A program made the position numbers and the translations under genes. Shown piece by piece: positions 55,163 to 64,000 of a DNA stretch of 64,000 nucleotides. Each line of letters opens with the position of its first letter. Position 1 is the stretch's first letter. The DNA comes from Geodermatophilus normandii. Its GTDB lineage: Bacteria; Actinomycetota; Actinomycetes; Mycobacteriales; Geodermatophilaceae. The stretch is from contig NZ_QGTX01000001.1 in NCBI RefSeq assembly GCF_003182485.1, positions 1,054,001 through 1,118,000 of the forward strand, given 5' to 3'. The notes beneath the pieces were generated by a model, which saw only the letters and a program-made list of their open reading frames with translations, was not told where the DNA came from and did not search any database.

Positions 55163-55815
55163 CGGCCCTGCAGGAAGGCGACCGCGTGCGCTCGCGACGG
55201 CATAGGGTCGAGCGGGTGACCACCGAGGCCGAGCCCGCGCCGGCGGGCGCGGCCGGACCCGACGACGCCGAGGTCGGCCGCCGCTTCGCCGCCGGCGAGG
55301 AGCAGGCGCTGGCCTGGGCCTACGAGCGGTGGGCGGCGCAGGTGCACGGGATGGCGGTCCGCGCGTTCGGTCCCGGCCCCGACGCCGAGGACGTCACGCA
55401 GCAGGTCTTCGTCTCCGCCTGGACCGGCCGCGCCGGCTACCGGCCCGAGCAGGGTCCCCTCCCGGCCTGGCTGACCGGCGTCTGCCGGCACAAGATCGCC
55501 GACACGTGGGCCCGGCGGGACCGGCAGCGGCGCGCCACCGAGGCCGCCGTCGCCGAGCTGAACGCCGCGCCCGCCGGCGGTCCCGCCCCGGTCGACAGCA
55601 CGGTCGCCGACCGCGTGCTGCTGCTCGGCGAGCTGGACCGCCTCGGCCAGCCGCAGCGCGGCATCATCGAGCTCGCCTTCTTCGCCGACCTCACGCACAC
55701 GCAGATCGCCGAGCGCACCGGCCTGCCGCTGGGGACGGTCAAGAGCCACATCCGGCGCACCCTGGAGCGCCTGCGCGACCGGTTGGAGGTGGACGGTGCC
55801 GCACTGCACGCCTGA
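55159..55815 (+). CDS. ECF RNA polymerase sigma factor, SigK-like
   Basis: The protein is up to 218 residues. Region 2 is ALAWAYERWAAQVHGMAVRAFG with DAEDVTQQVFVSAW, and region 4 is ELAFFADLTHTQIAERTGLPLGTVKSHIRRTL, a standard ECF layout without extra domains. GTG 55159 overlaps the sortase stop, but GTG 55216 preceded by TAGGGT (55203-55208) would start directly before the conserved part on a leaderless message. Both may be used. It is followed, with a 20-base overlap, by its anti-sigma factor. Confidence 0.88.
   Translation: MTALQEGDRVRSRRHRVERVTTEAEPAPAGAAGPDDAEVGRRFAAGEEQALAWAYERWAAQVHGMAVRAFGPGPDAEDVTQQVFVSAWTGRAGYRPEQGPLPAWLTGVCRHKIADTWARRDRQRRATEAAVAELNAAPAGGPAPVDSTVADRVLLLGELDRLGQPQRGIIELAFFADLTHTQIAERTGLPLGTVKSHIRRTLERLRDRLEVDGAALHA
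55203..55208 (+). promoter_or_regulatory. TAGGGT -10 element inside the sigma gene's 5' end
   Basis: CATAGGGTCG at 55201-55210 is identical to that before the P450 gene; TAGGGT ends 8 bases before GTG 55216. It supports a second, leaderless sigma-factor transcript independent of the sortase operon. Confidence 0.5.
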
Positions 55816-56590
55816 GGACCTCGGCCTCGCGGCGCTGGGCGAGCCCCTGGCCGACGACGAGGCCGCGCACCTGGCGGACTGCGCGGCCTGCCGCGGCGAG
55901 GTGGCGCGGCTGCGCCGGGTCGTCGACGCGCTGGCCGTGCCGGAGCTCGCCGCGCCCGGGCCGGCCGTCGCGCCGCCGCCGGGGCTGTGGGCCGGGATCG
56001 CCGCGGCCACCGGTGTCGCCGCGGCTCCGCGGGCGGACGTCGTCGCGGCGTCCGCGCCGGCCGCCGGCCCGGTCCCCGACGTCGTCCCGGAGCCGCTGCC
56101 CGCTCCCCTGCCGGCGGAGCCCGCCGGGCCGATGGCGCCGGTGGTCCCGCTGCGGTCGCGCCGGTCGCGTCTGCTGCTCGCCGCCGCGGCGGCGCTCGTC
56201 GCGGGGCTCGGCATCGGCGCGGGCGCGGTGGCGCTGGCCACCCGCGGCGACGACGGCGTCCCCGTGGCCGCGACCGTGCTCGACCCGCTCGACGGCAGCG
56301 ACGCCTCGGGCCGCGCCGAGGTCGTCGAGCGGGCCGACGGCACCCGGGTGCTGCAGGTCGAGCTGTCCGCGGGCGCGCCCACCGAGGGCTACTACGAGGC
56401 GTGGCTGCTCGACGAGTCGGTGTCCGGGCTCATCCCGCTCGGCGTCGTCCGCGCCGGCACCGAGGAGTTCGAGCTGCCCGCCGGCCTCGACCTCGGCGAG
56501 TACCCGGTGGTCGACGTCTCGGTGGAGCCGCTCGACGGGGACCCGGCCCACTCGGGTGTCTCGGTGGCCCGCGGCCTGCTCGACGCCTGA
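55796..56590 (+). CDS. Anti-sigma factor, RskA-like
   Basis: The 264-residue protein has an N-terminal anti-sigma domain with the zinc-type motif His25-x3-Cys29-x2-Cys32 (HLADCAAC). A long Pro/Ala linker leads to one membrane helix (about 123-146, RLLLAAAAALVAGLGIGAGAV). The extracytoplasmic domain is the RskA C-terminal beta fold (GYYEAWLLDESVSGLIPLGVV). It would hold the upstream sigma factor at the membrane until proteolysis. GTG 55796 overlaps the sigma gene by 20 bases. egtE starts 30 bases after its stop. Confidence 0.9.
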   Translation: MPHCTPEDLGLAALGEPLADDEAAHLADCAACRGEVARLRRVVDALAVPELAAPGPAVAPPPGLWAGIAAATGVAAAPRADVVAASAPAAGPVPDVVPEPLPAPLPAEPAGPMAPVVPLRSRRSRLLLAAAAALVAGLGIGAGAVALATRGDDGVPVAATVLDPLDGSDASGRAEVVERADGTRVLQVELSAGAPTEGYYEAWLLDESVSGLIPLGVVRAGTEEFELPAGLDLGEYPVVDVSVEPLDGDPAHSGVSVARGLLDA

Positions 56591-56607
56591 CGGTCAGCGC
56601 CACCGGT

Positions 56608-56613
56608 TAGCTT
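56608..56613 (+). promoter_or_regulatory. TAGCTT -10 element, leaderless start for egtE
   Basis: TAGCTT ends 8 bases before GTG 56621 and no ribosome site intervenes. It suggests that egtE can be transcribed apart from the sigma/anti-sigma genes. Confidence 0.5.
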
Positions 56614-56620
56614 CGGGCGC

Positions 56621-57751
56621 GTGACCGCGCTCGACCTCCTCCTGCCGCACGACGACCTCGCCGACGCCTGGCGCACCGCCCGTCCCCGCGCGGCCGGCCG
56701 GCACCTCGACACCGCCGCGTGCAGCCGGCAGAGCAACCGCGTCCTCGAGGCGGTCGCGCACCACGCCCGCCACGAGGCCGAGCTCGGCGGCTACGTGGCC
56801 GAGGCGACCGCCGGCGACCTGCTGCAGCAGGGCCGCAGCATCGTCGGCGGGCTGGCGGGCATGGCCGCGGCCGACGTCGCCTTCGTCGAGTCCGCGCAGG
56901 CCGCCCTCGCCGCGCTGCTGACCGCGTGGCGGCTGCCGGCCGGCTCGCGGGTGGCCCGGCTGCCCGGGGAGTACGCACCGAACGCCGCGATGCTGCACGC
57001 CGCCGGCCTGGAGTCCGTCCCGCTGGCGGTCGACGGTGACGGGCGGCTCGACGTCGCGGCGCTCGAGCGGTTGCTCACCACCGACCCGCCGCGCCTCGTG
57101 CACCTCACCCACGTGGCCAGCCACCGCGGCGTCGTCCAGCCGGCGGCCGAGGTGGCGGCGCTGTGCCGGGTGCACGGGGTGCCGCTGGTGCTCGACGCCG
57201 CCCAGTCGCTGGGCCACGTGGACGTCGACCTCGGCGCCGACGTCGTCTACTCGACCTCGCGCAAGTGGCTGGCCGGCCCGCGCGGCGTCGGCTTCCTCTG
57301 CGTCCGGCCGGCGGTCGCCGCGCAGCTGCAGCCGGTGCTGCCCGCCCCCGCCGACCTGCCGCCGGTGCGCGGGCTGGAGAGCGGCGAGGCGCACGTGGCC
57401 GGCCGGGTCGGCCTGGTGCTCGCGGTCGGGGAGCACCTGGCCGCGGGGCCGGTGCGGGTGCGCGAGCGGCTCGCGGCGCTGGGGCGGGCCGCGCGGCAGG
57501 TCCTCGACGGGGCGGCGGGCTGGCGGGTCGTGGAGCCGCTGGACGAGCCGACCGCCACGACGACGCTGCGCCCGCCGGACGGCGTCGACGTCGTCGCCAC
57601 GCGGGCGCGGCTGCTCACCGAGCACGGCATCGTCACCACGGCGGTCGAGCGCGCGCGGGCGCCCCAGGAGCTGACCGGCCCGGTGCTGCGGGTGTCCCCG
57701 CACGTGGACGGCACCGTCGACGACCTCGAGGCCCTCGCCGCCGCCCTCTAG
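56621..57751 (+). CDS. egtE: Ergothioneine biosynthesis PLP-dependent C-S lyase
   Basis: The 376-residue class V aminotransferase-fold enzyme cleaves hercynylcysteine sulfoxide to ergothioneine. The PLP Lys215 is in YSTSRKWLAGPRG. Asp in LVLDAAQSLGHVDVD binds the cofactor, and HLDTAACSRQSNRV is the family N terminus. It is separated from egtABCD by four unrelated genes, though still on the same strand. It converges on the amidohydrolase gene with a 4-base overlap. Confidence 0.9.
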   Translation: MTALDLLLPHDDLADAWRTARPRAAGRHLDTAACSRQSNRVLEAVAHHARHEAELGGYVAEATAGDLLQQGRSIVGGLAGMAAADVAFVESAQAALAALLTAWRLPAGSRVARLPGEYAPNAAMLHAAGLESVPLAVDGDGRLDVAALERLLTTDPPRLVHLTHVASHRGVVQPAAEVAALCRVHGVPLVLDAAQSLGHVDVDLGADVVYSTSRKWLAGPRGVGFLCVRPAVAAQLQPVLPAPADLPPVRGLESGEAHVAGRVGLVLAVGEHLAAGPVRVRERLAALGRAARQVLDGAAGWRVVEPLDEPTATTTLRPPDGVDVVATRARLLTEHGIVTTAVERARAPQELTGPVLRVSPHVDGTVDDLEALAAAL

Positions 57752-59205
57752 CGGCCTCGCTGCAGGGGCCCGCCGCGAGCTCGCGAGCGGTGGGGGGCAG
57801 CGGGGTCCGTCAGCTGCACGCGCTCGGACACCCGGCGGTGGACGGCGAGCTGCTCGTCGAGACCGGGGTGCACGGGGACGCCGTCCTCCACCACGAACCG
57901 CCCGCCGACGACGGTGTGCCGCGCCGCCACCGGCCCGCAGCGCAGCCACGCCTCCACCGGGTCCGACAGCGCGCCGGCGAACGCGGGACCGGTGAGCGGC
58001 CAGACGGCGAGGTCGCCGCACGCGCCCACCGACAGCTGCCCGATCTCCCCGGTGCGCCCGAGGCAGGCCGCGCCGCCGCGGGTGGCGACCTCCAGGGCGT
58101 CGCGGGCGCCGAACGAGCCCGCGCCGTGGCGCAGCTTGCCCTGCAGCATCGCCGTCCGGGCCTCCAGCCACAGCGACGCCGCGTCCGCCGACGCCGACCC
58201 GTCCACGCCGAGGCCCACCGGCGCCCCGGCCGCCCGCAGCTCGGCCACCGGCGACAGCCCGCTGCCCAGGATCATGTTCGACGACGGGCAGTGCGCCGCC
58301 CCCACTCCGGCGGCACCCAGCCGGGTCACCTCCGACGGCGACGGCCACACGACGTGCGCCAGCCACACCCGGTCGCTCATCCAGCCGACGTCGGCGAGGT
58401 AGTCGACCGGGCGCCGGCCGAAGCGCTCGAGGCAGAACGCGTCCTCGTCCTGCGTCTCGGCGAGGTGGGTGTGCAGCCGCACGTCGAGCCGCCCGGCCAG
58501 CTCGGCGGTGCGCTCCATGAGCGACGTGGACACGCTGAACGGCGAGCACGGGGCCAGCGCCAGCCGGGTGAGCGCTGTCGGTGAGCGGTCGTGGTGGGCC
58601 TCCACCAGCCGCTGCGATTCGGCCAGGATCTCGTCGTCGTCCTGGACGACGCCGTCGGGCGGCAGCCCGCCGTCCTTCACCGACAGCGACATCGAGCCGC
58701 GGGTGAAGTGCGAGCGCATGCCCAGGTCCTGCGCCGCGCGGACCTCCGCGCCGATCAGGTCCCCGGCGCCGCGCGGGTGCACGTAGAGGTGGTCGGTCGA
58801 CGTGGTGCAGCCGGCCAGCGCGAGCTCGGTGAGCCCCACGTAGGCCGAGACGTAGGCGGCCTCCTCGTCCAGCCGCGCCCACAGCGGATAGAGCGTGACC
58901 AGCCAGTCGAACAGCCCGCCGCTCAGCGCGGGCGCGAAGGCGCGGGTGAGGTTCTGGTAGAGGTGGTGGTGGGTGTTGACCAGCCCGGGCGTCACCAGGC
59001 AGCCGCGCGCGTCGACCGTGCGGACGGCGTCCGGCCGCGGGTCGCCGGGCCCGCCCACGCCGCTCACCACGCCACCGGTCACCGCGACCCACCCGCCGGC
59101 GATCTCGCGCCGCTCGTCGTCCACGGTGGCCAGCAGCTCGGCGTCGTGCACCAGCAGGTCGGCGGGGTGCACGGGCAGGTCGGCGGTCGTCTCCACCCGC
59201 CGCAT
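57748..59205 (-). CDS. 8-oxoguanine deaminase-like amidohydrolase
   Basis: The 485-residue metal-dependent deaminase has VTPGLVNTHHHLYQNLTRA with the metal-binding HxH, the substrate loop HTHLAETQDE, then VWLAHVVWPS (His), HCPSSNMILGSG and GLGVDGSASAD (metal Asp), the 8-oxoguanine deaminase/guanine-deaminase-like set. Producing urate fits the adjacent xanthine dehydrogenase and allantoicase genes. ATG 59205. The last ~20 residues (from DPAAPHRSRARG) are encoded by a palindromic family A repeat. Confidence 0.85.
   Translation of the reverse strand: MRRVETTADLPVHPADLLVHDAELLATVDDERREIAGGWVAVTGGVVSGVGGPGDPRPDAVRTVDARGCLVTPGLVNTHHHLYQNLTRAFAPALSGGLFDWLVTLYPLWARLDEEAAYVSAYVGLTELALAGCTTSTDHLYVHPRGAGDLIGAEVRAAQDLGMRSHFTRGSMSLSVKDGGLPPDGVVQDDDEILAESQRLVEAHHDRSPTALTRLALAPCSPFSVSTSLMERTAELAGRLDVRLHTHLAETQDEDAFCLERFGRRPVDYLADVGWMSDRVWLAHVVWPSPSEVTRLGAAGVGAAHCPSSNMILGSGLSPVAELRAAGAPVGLGVDGSASADAASLWLEARTAMLQGKLRHGAGSFGARDALEVATRGGAACLGRTGEIGQLSVGACGDLAVWPLTGPAFAGALSDPVEAWLRCGPVAARHTVVGGRFVVEDGVPVHPGLDEQLAVHRRVSERVQLTDPAAPHRSRARGGPLQRGR
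57759..57801. repeat. Palindromic element family A, copy B, inside the deaminase 3' end
   Basis: GCTGC (57759-57763) pairs with GCAGC (57797-57801) and CCGC/GCGG inside flanks the 8-base palindrome GAGCTCGC. The 20-base start CTGCAGGGGCCCGCCGCGAG is shared with 30378-30427. It lies wholly in the coding tail of the amidohydrolase. Confidence 0.75.
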
Positions 59206-59215
59206 CCTGCCCAGC

Positions 59216-59229
59216 CCGTGTGAACACGG
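59216..59229. promoter_or_regulatory. CCGTGT-GA-ACACGG palindrome, possible purine-regulator operator
   Basis: The 6-2-6 inverted repeat lies 10 bases upstream of the amidohydrolase start, within the 110-base divergent region to the xanthine dehydrogenase genes. The protein that binds it is not encoded in the window. Confidence 0.5.
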
Positions 59230-59315
59230 CGAGTCGCCACGGGACGTCGCGCAACCCGACCGGAACGAACGCGGACTACCGTGACCGTCCCCCGCACACG
59301 CGACGAGGAGCGACG

Positions 59316-60191
59316 ATGGACTTCCTGCAGCCCGCGACGTGGGAGGAGGCGCTGGAGGCGAAGGCCGCCTCCCGCGACGCCGTCCCCATCGCCGGGGGCA
59401 CCGACGTCATGGTGGGGATCAACTTCGGCCGGCTGCGCCCCTCGCTGCTGCTCGACCTCACCCGGGTCCCCGAGCTGCAGCAGTGGGCCGACGACGACGG
59501 CGCGGTCCGCCTCGGCGCGGGCGTCCCCTACGCCCGCGTCATCTCCGAGCTCGGCGGCCGGCTGCCGGGCCTGGCGATGGCCGCCCGCACGATCGGCTCG
59601 CCGCAGATCCGCAACCGCGGCACCGTCGGCGGCAACCTGGCCACCGCCTCCCCCGCGGGCGACGCGCACCCCGCGCTGCTCGCCGCCGGCGCCGAGGTCG
59701 AGGTGGCGTCGGTCCGCGGCACCCGCCGGATCCCGGTGACCGAGTTCTACCGCGGGGTCAAGCGCTCCGCGCTGGCCGACGACGAGCTCATCGCCGCCGT
59801 CCGCGTCGTCCCGCCGCGCGGCCCGCAGCAGTACAGCAAGATCGGTACCCGCAACGCGATGGTCATCGCCGTCGCCGCGTTCGGGCTGGCGCTGCACCCC
59901 GACCGCCGCGCCGTGGGCACCGGCATCGGGTCGGCCGCGCCGACGCCGCGCCCCGCCCCCGCGGCCGAGGAGTTCCTCGCCGGCGAGCTCGACGGCCTGT
60001 GGGACTCCCGCACCGAGCTGCCGGCCGCCACCGCCACCCGCTTCGGCGAGCTGGTCGCCGCGGCGGCGGCACCCATCGACGACGTCCGCGGCACCGCCCG
60101 CTACCGCGTCCACGCGCTGTCGGTGATGGCCCGGCGCACGCTGACCTGGGCCTGGGCCGACTACCGGAAGGGAGACCCGACGTGCGCCTGA
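59316..60191 (+). CDS. Xanthine dehydrogenase family, FAD-binding subunit
   Basis: The 291-residue CoxM/XdhB-type subunit has the two FAD-binding segments PIAGGTDVMVGINFGRL and TIGSPQIRNRGTVGGNLATASPAGD, and the CO_deh_flav_C domain from about 170. It passes electrons from the 2Fe-2S subunit to NAD+ or another acceptor. ATG 59316 has GAGGAG. It overlaps the 2Fe-2S subunit gene by 10 bases and forms one complex with the next two products. Confidence 0.92.
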   Translation: MDFLQPATWEEALEAKAASRDAVPIAGGTDVMVGINFGRLRPSLLLDLTRVPELQQWADDDGAVRLGAGVPYARVISELGGRLPGLAMAARTIGSPQIRNRGTVGGNLATASPAGDAHPALLAAGAEVEVASVRGTRRIPVTEFYRGVKRSALADDELIAAVRVVPPRGPQQYSKIGTRNAMVIAVAAFGLALHPDRRAVGTGIGSAAPTPRPAPAAEEFLAGELDGLWDSRTELPAATATRFGELVAAAAAPIDDVRGTARYRVHALSVMARRTLTWAWADYRKGDPTCA

Positions 60192-60666
60192 GCTGCACCG
60201 TGAACGGCACGCCGCGGCAGGTCGACGACGTGTGGGAGGGCGAGAGCCTGCTCTACGTCCTGCGCGAGCGGATGGGCCTGCCCGGCTCGAAGAACGCCTG
60301 CGAGCAGGGCGAGTGCGGGTCCTGCACCGTCTACCTCGACGGGCTGCCGGTCTGCGCCTGCCTGGTCGCGGCGGGCCAGGCGCAGGGCCGCGAGGTCGGC
60401 ACCGTCGAGGGGCTGGCCCCGGCCGGCGAGCTGCACCCGGTCCAGCAGGCCTTCCTCGAGGCCGGTGCCGTGCAGTGCGGCTTCTGCACGCCCGGGCTGC
60501 TGGTCGCCACCGACGACCTGGTCACCCGCTCGCGCGCCGAGGGCCGCACGCCCGCCGACGCCGAGATCCGCGAGGCACTCGCCGGCAACCTGTGCCGTTG
60601 CACCGGCTACGAGAAGATCCTCGACGCGGTCCGCCTGGCCGCCGACCGGATGGCGGGAGACCCCCG

Positions 60667-60670
<4 letters not shown>
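60182..60670 (+). CDS. Xanthine dehydrogenase family, 2Fe-2S subunit
   Basis: The 162-residue CoxS-type protein has two clusters. The plant-ferredoxin type has Cys in NACEQGECGSCTVYLDGLPVC. The alpha-helical type has CGFCTPG and NLCRCTGYEKI. It relays electrons from the molybdenum subunit to the flavin subunit. GTG 60182 begins directly at the ferredoxin strand (RLSCTVNG). ATGA links it to the large subunit. Confidence 0.93.
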
Positions 60671-63025
<2,355 letters not shown>

Positions 63026-63039
<14 letters not shown>

Positions 63040-63772
63040 GCCCCGCCAGGCGGTCCATCGCGGCGAGCACCCGGTCCTGCAGCCCGGGGTCCTCCAGGGC
63101 CCGCGGGGTCCGGGCCGGGGACCTGCCCGCGGTGTAGCCGCCGGGCCACTCGCCGGAGGCGGCGTGGGCCACCCGGGCGCCGCCGTCCTCGACGTCGCCC
63201 GGCGCGCCCGGGGAGGCGAGCTTGGTGCGCACCCAGCCCGGGTCGACCGCGCCCACGCGCAGGGCGGGCAGGCGGCGGGCCCAGGCCAGCGCCAGGACGA
63301 CGTCGAGCGCCTTGGAGTCGGCGTAGGCGCGGCGCGGCTCGCGGGGGCTGCCCAGGTCGTCGGGGTCGACGCGGCCCGAGCCGACCATCCCGCTGCCGAG
63401 GAAGACCAGGCGCTCGCGCACCCGCTCCTGCACCAGCGCGGTGAGCAGGTGCGGGGCGAGGGCGTTGACGGCGAAGGCGATCTCGTGGCCCTGCCGGCTG
63501 GGCGGCGCGCCGCCCGGCGGCCACACGCCGGCGTTGTGCACGAGCACGTCGAGGTGCCCCAGCTGACCGGCGAGCGCGCGCACCTCGTCGAGGTCGGCCA
63601 GGTCGCCGGTGACCAGCCGGACGTCGCCGAGCCGGCCGAGCTCCTCGGCGACCGGCGCGCCGCGGGCCTCGCTGCGGGCGTGCAGGACGACGGTGTGCCC
63701 GTCGGCCAGCAGCCGCCGTGCGGCCGCGCGGCCGATGCCGTCGGTGGAGCCGGTGATCGCGATCGTCGCCAT
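63026..63772 (-). CDS. Short-chain dehydrogenase/reductase
   Basis: The 248-residue protein has the cofactor loop TGSTDGIG at 7-14, Arg in HARSEARG suggesting NADP, HNAGVW, and Tyr-x3-Lys in RRAYADSKALD. The catalytic Ser is in VFLGSGMVG. The tail region (DPGWVRTKLASPGAPGDVEDG) marks the WWOX/retinol-dehydrogenase-like branch. Its 3' end overlaps the xanthine dehydrogenase gene. It is the next gene downstream of allantoicase on the same strand, but a hairpin separates them. The substrate is unknown. Confidence 0.88.
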
Positions 63773-63791
63773 GGTCCGGGCCTACCCGCTC

Positions 63792-63823
63792 AGGGCGGCA
63801 GGAACGGCCCCTCCTGCCGCCCT
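63792..63823 (-). terminator. Hairpin terminator after allantoicase
   Basis: AGGGCGGCAGGA (63792-63803) pairs perfectly with TCCTGCCGCCCT (63812-63823) around an 8-base loop, 4 bases past the allantoicase stop on the minus strand. This is the clearest terminator-like hairpin in the purine region. Confidence 0.65.
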
Positions 63824-63827
63824 GGGG

Positions 63828-64000
63828 TCAGGGCGCGGTCTCCTCCCAGCGGCGGCGCAGGGCGGCGCGGCCGGCCTCGGTCGGGCGGCCCCACAGGCGC
63901 AGCCGGGCCATGCCGCCGTCGGGGAAGACGTCCATGCGCACGCGGGTGACGCCGGCGTCGCCGGGCAGCACGAACCGGTGCCGGGTGTCGGGCTGCAGCG
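63828..64000 (-). CDS. alc: Allantoicase, C-terminal part (runs off the window)
   Basis: The last 57 residues are visible (LQPDTRHRF onward). They contain VTRVRMDVFPDGGMARLRLWG, split here as VTRVRMDVFPDGG and MARLRLWG, the conserved C-terminal strands of allantoicase domains, ending RWEETAP. The enzyme hydrolyses allantoate to ureidoglycolate and urea. With the deaminase and xanthine dehydrogenase nearby it completes a purine-to-urea theme. The 5' part is beyond the window. Confidence 0.8.
   Translation of the reverse strand, partial: LQPDTRHRFVLPGDAGVTRVRMDVFPDGGMARLRLWGRPTEAGRAALRRRWEETAP

Overview
The window is extremely G+C-rich actinobacterial DNA: long overlapping shadow ORFs, GTG starts at least as common as ATG, genes packed with 4-nt GTGA or ATGA overlaps, and actinobacterial marker systems (egtABCD/egtE ergothioneine genes, SARP/BTAD regulators, an ECF sigma/anti-sigma pair, a class F-like sortase, bPH2 proteins). 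The gene style fits a Geodermatophilaceae-type genome (Blastococcus, Geodermatophilus, Modestobacter), but no rRNA or other decisive marker is present, so the genus is an inference. About 57 protein-coding genes are recognisable. No gene-free stretch exceeds 300 bases. I saw no tRNA, rRNA, CRISPR array, insertion sequence, phage gene or replication origin.

Layout. 1-3.8 kb: a partial MFS gene, a yybP-ykoY-type manganese riboswitch with a GDT1-family transporter, a GAF-PAS-GGDEF protein, and a TetR gene with twin operators facing a small gene and an ABC-2 exporter. 3.8-9.6 kb: exporter, VOC protein, AraC-type regulator, LinB-like haloalkane dehalogenase, TipA-like MerR gene with a dyad promoter, methyltransferase. 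9.7-17 kb: GH65 phosphorylase (frameshifted), glpD divergent from an alkyl-DHAP-synthase-like flavoenzyme, and a second FAD oxidase sharing a promoter region with a large SARP. That region holds three heptamers at an exact 11-bp period. 20.6-33 kb: SDR, arginine deiminase, MFS, M20 peptidase (frameshifted), SEC-C protein (frameshifted), P450, AlkD-like protein, acyl-CoA ligase, rhodanese, and a bPH2 pair. 33-44 kb: response regulator and kinase, Mn-catalase, acetate permease pair with a Crp/GlxR-like site, an unusual Rieske oxygenase, zinc ribbon, MBL enzyme, Fpg/Nei glycosylase, malic enzyme. 44-49 kb: CPBP protease (frameshifted), second SARP, SRPBCC and DUF309 genes.

49.3-57.8 kb carries ergothioneine biosynthesis. 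egtA-B-C-D are tightly coupled, but egtE is separated from them by a compact block of DUF4397 surface protein, sortase, ECF sigma factor and anti-sigma factor. 57.7-64 kb is purine catabolism: an 8-oxoguanine-deaminase-like amidohydrolase divergent from a three-subunit xanthine-dehydrogenase-type hydroxylase, then an SDR, and the end of an allantoicase gene.

Two window-wide patterns stand out. Several convergent gene ends carry palindromic elements of at least five families, some recurring and two lying inside the 3' ends of coding regions. Six genes carry seven single-base frameshifts, nearly all in C/G runs, which points to sequence error at least as strongly as to gene decay.
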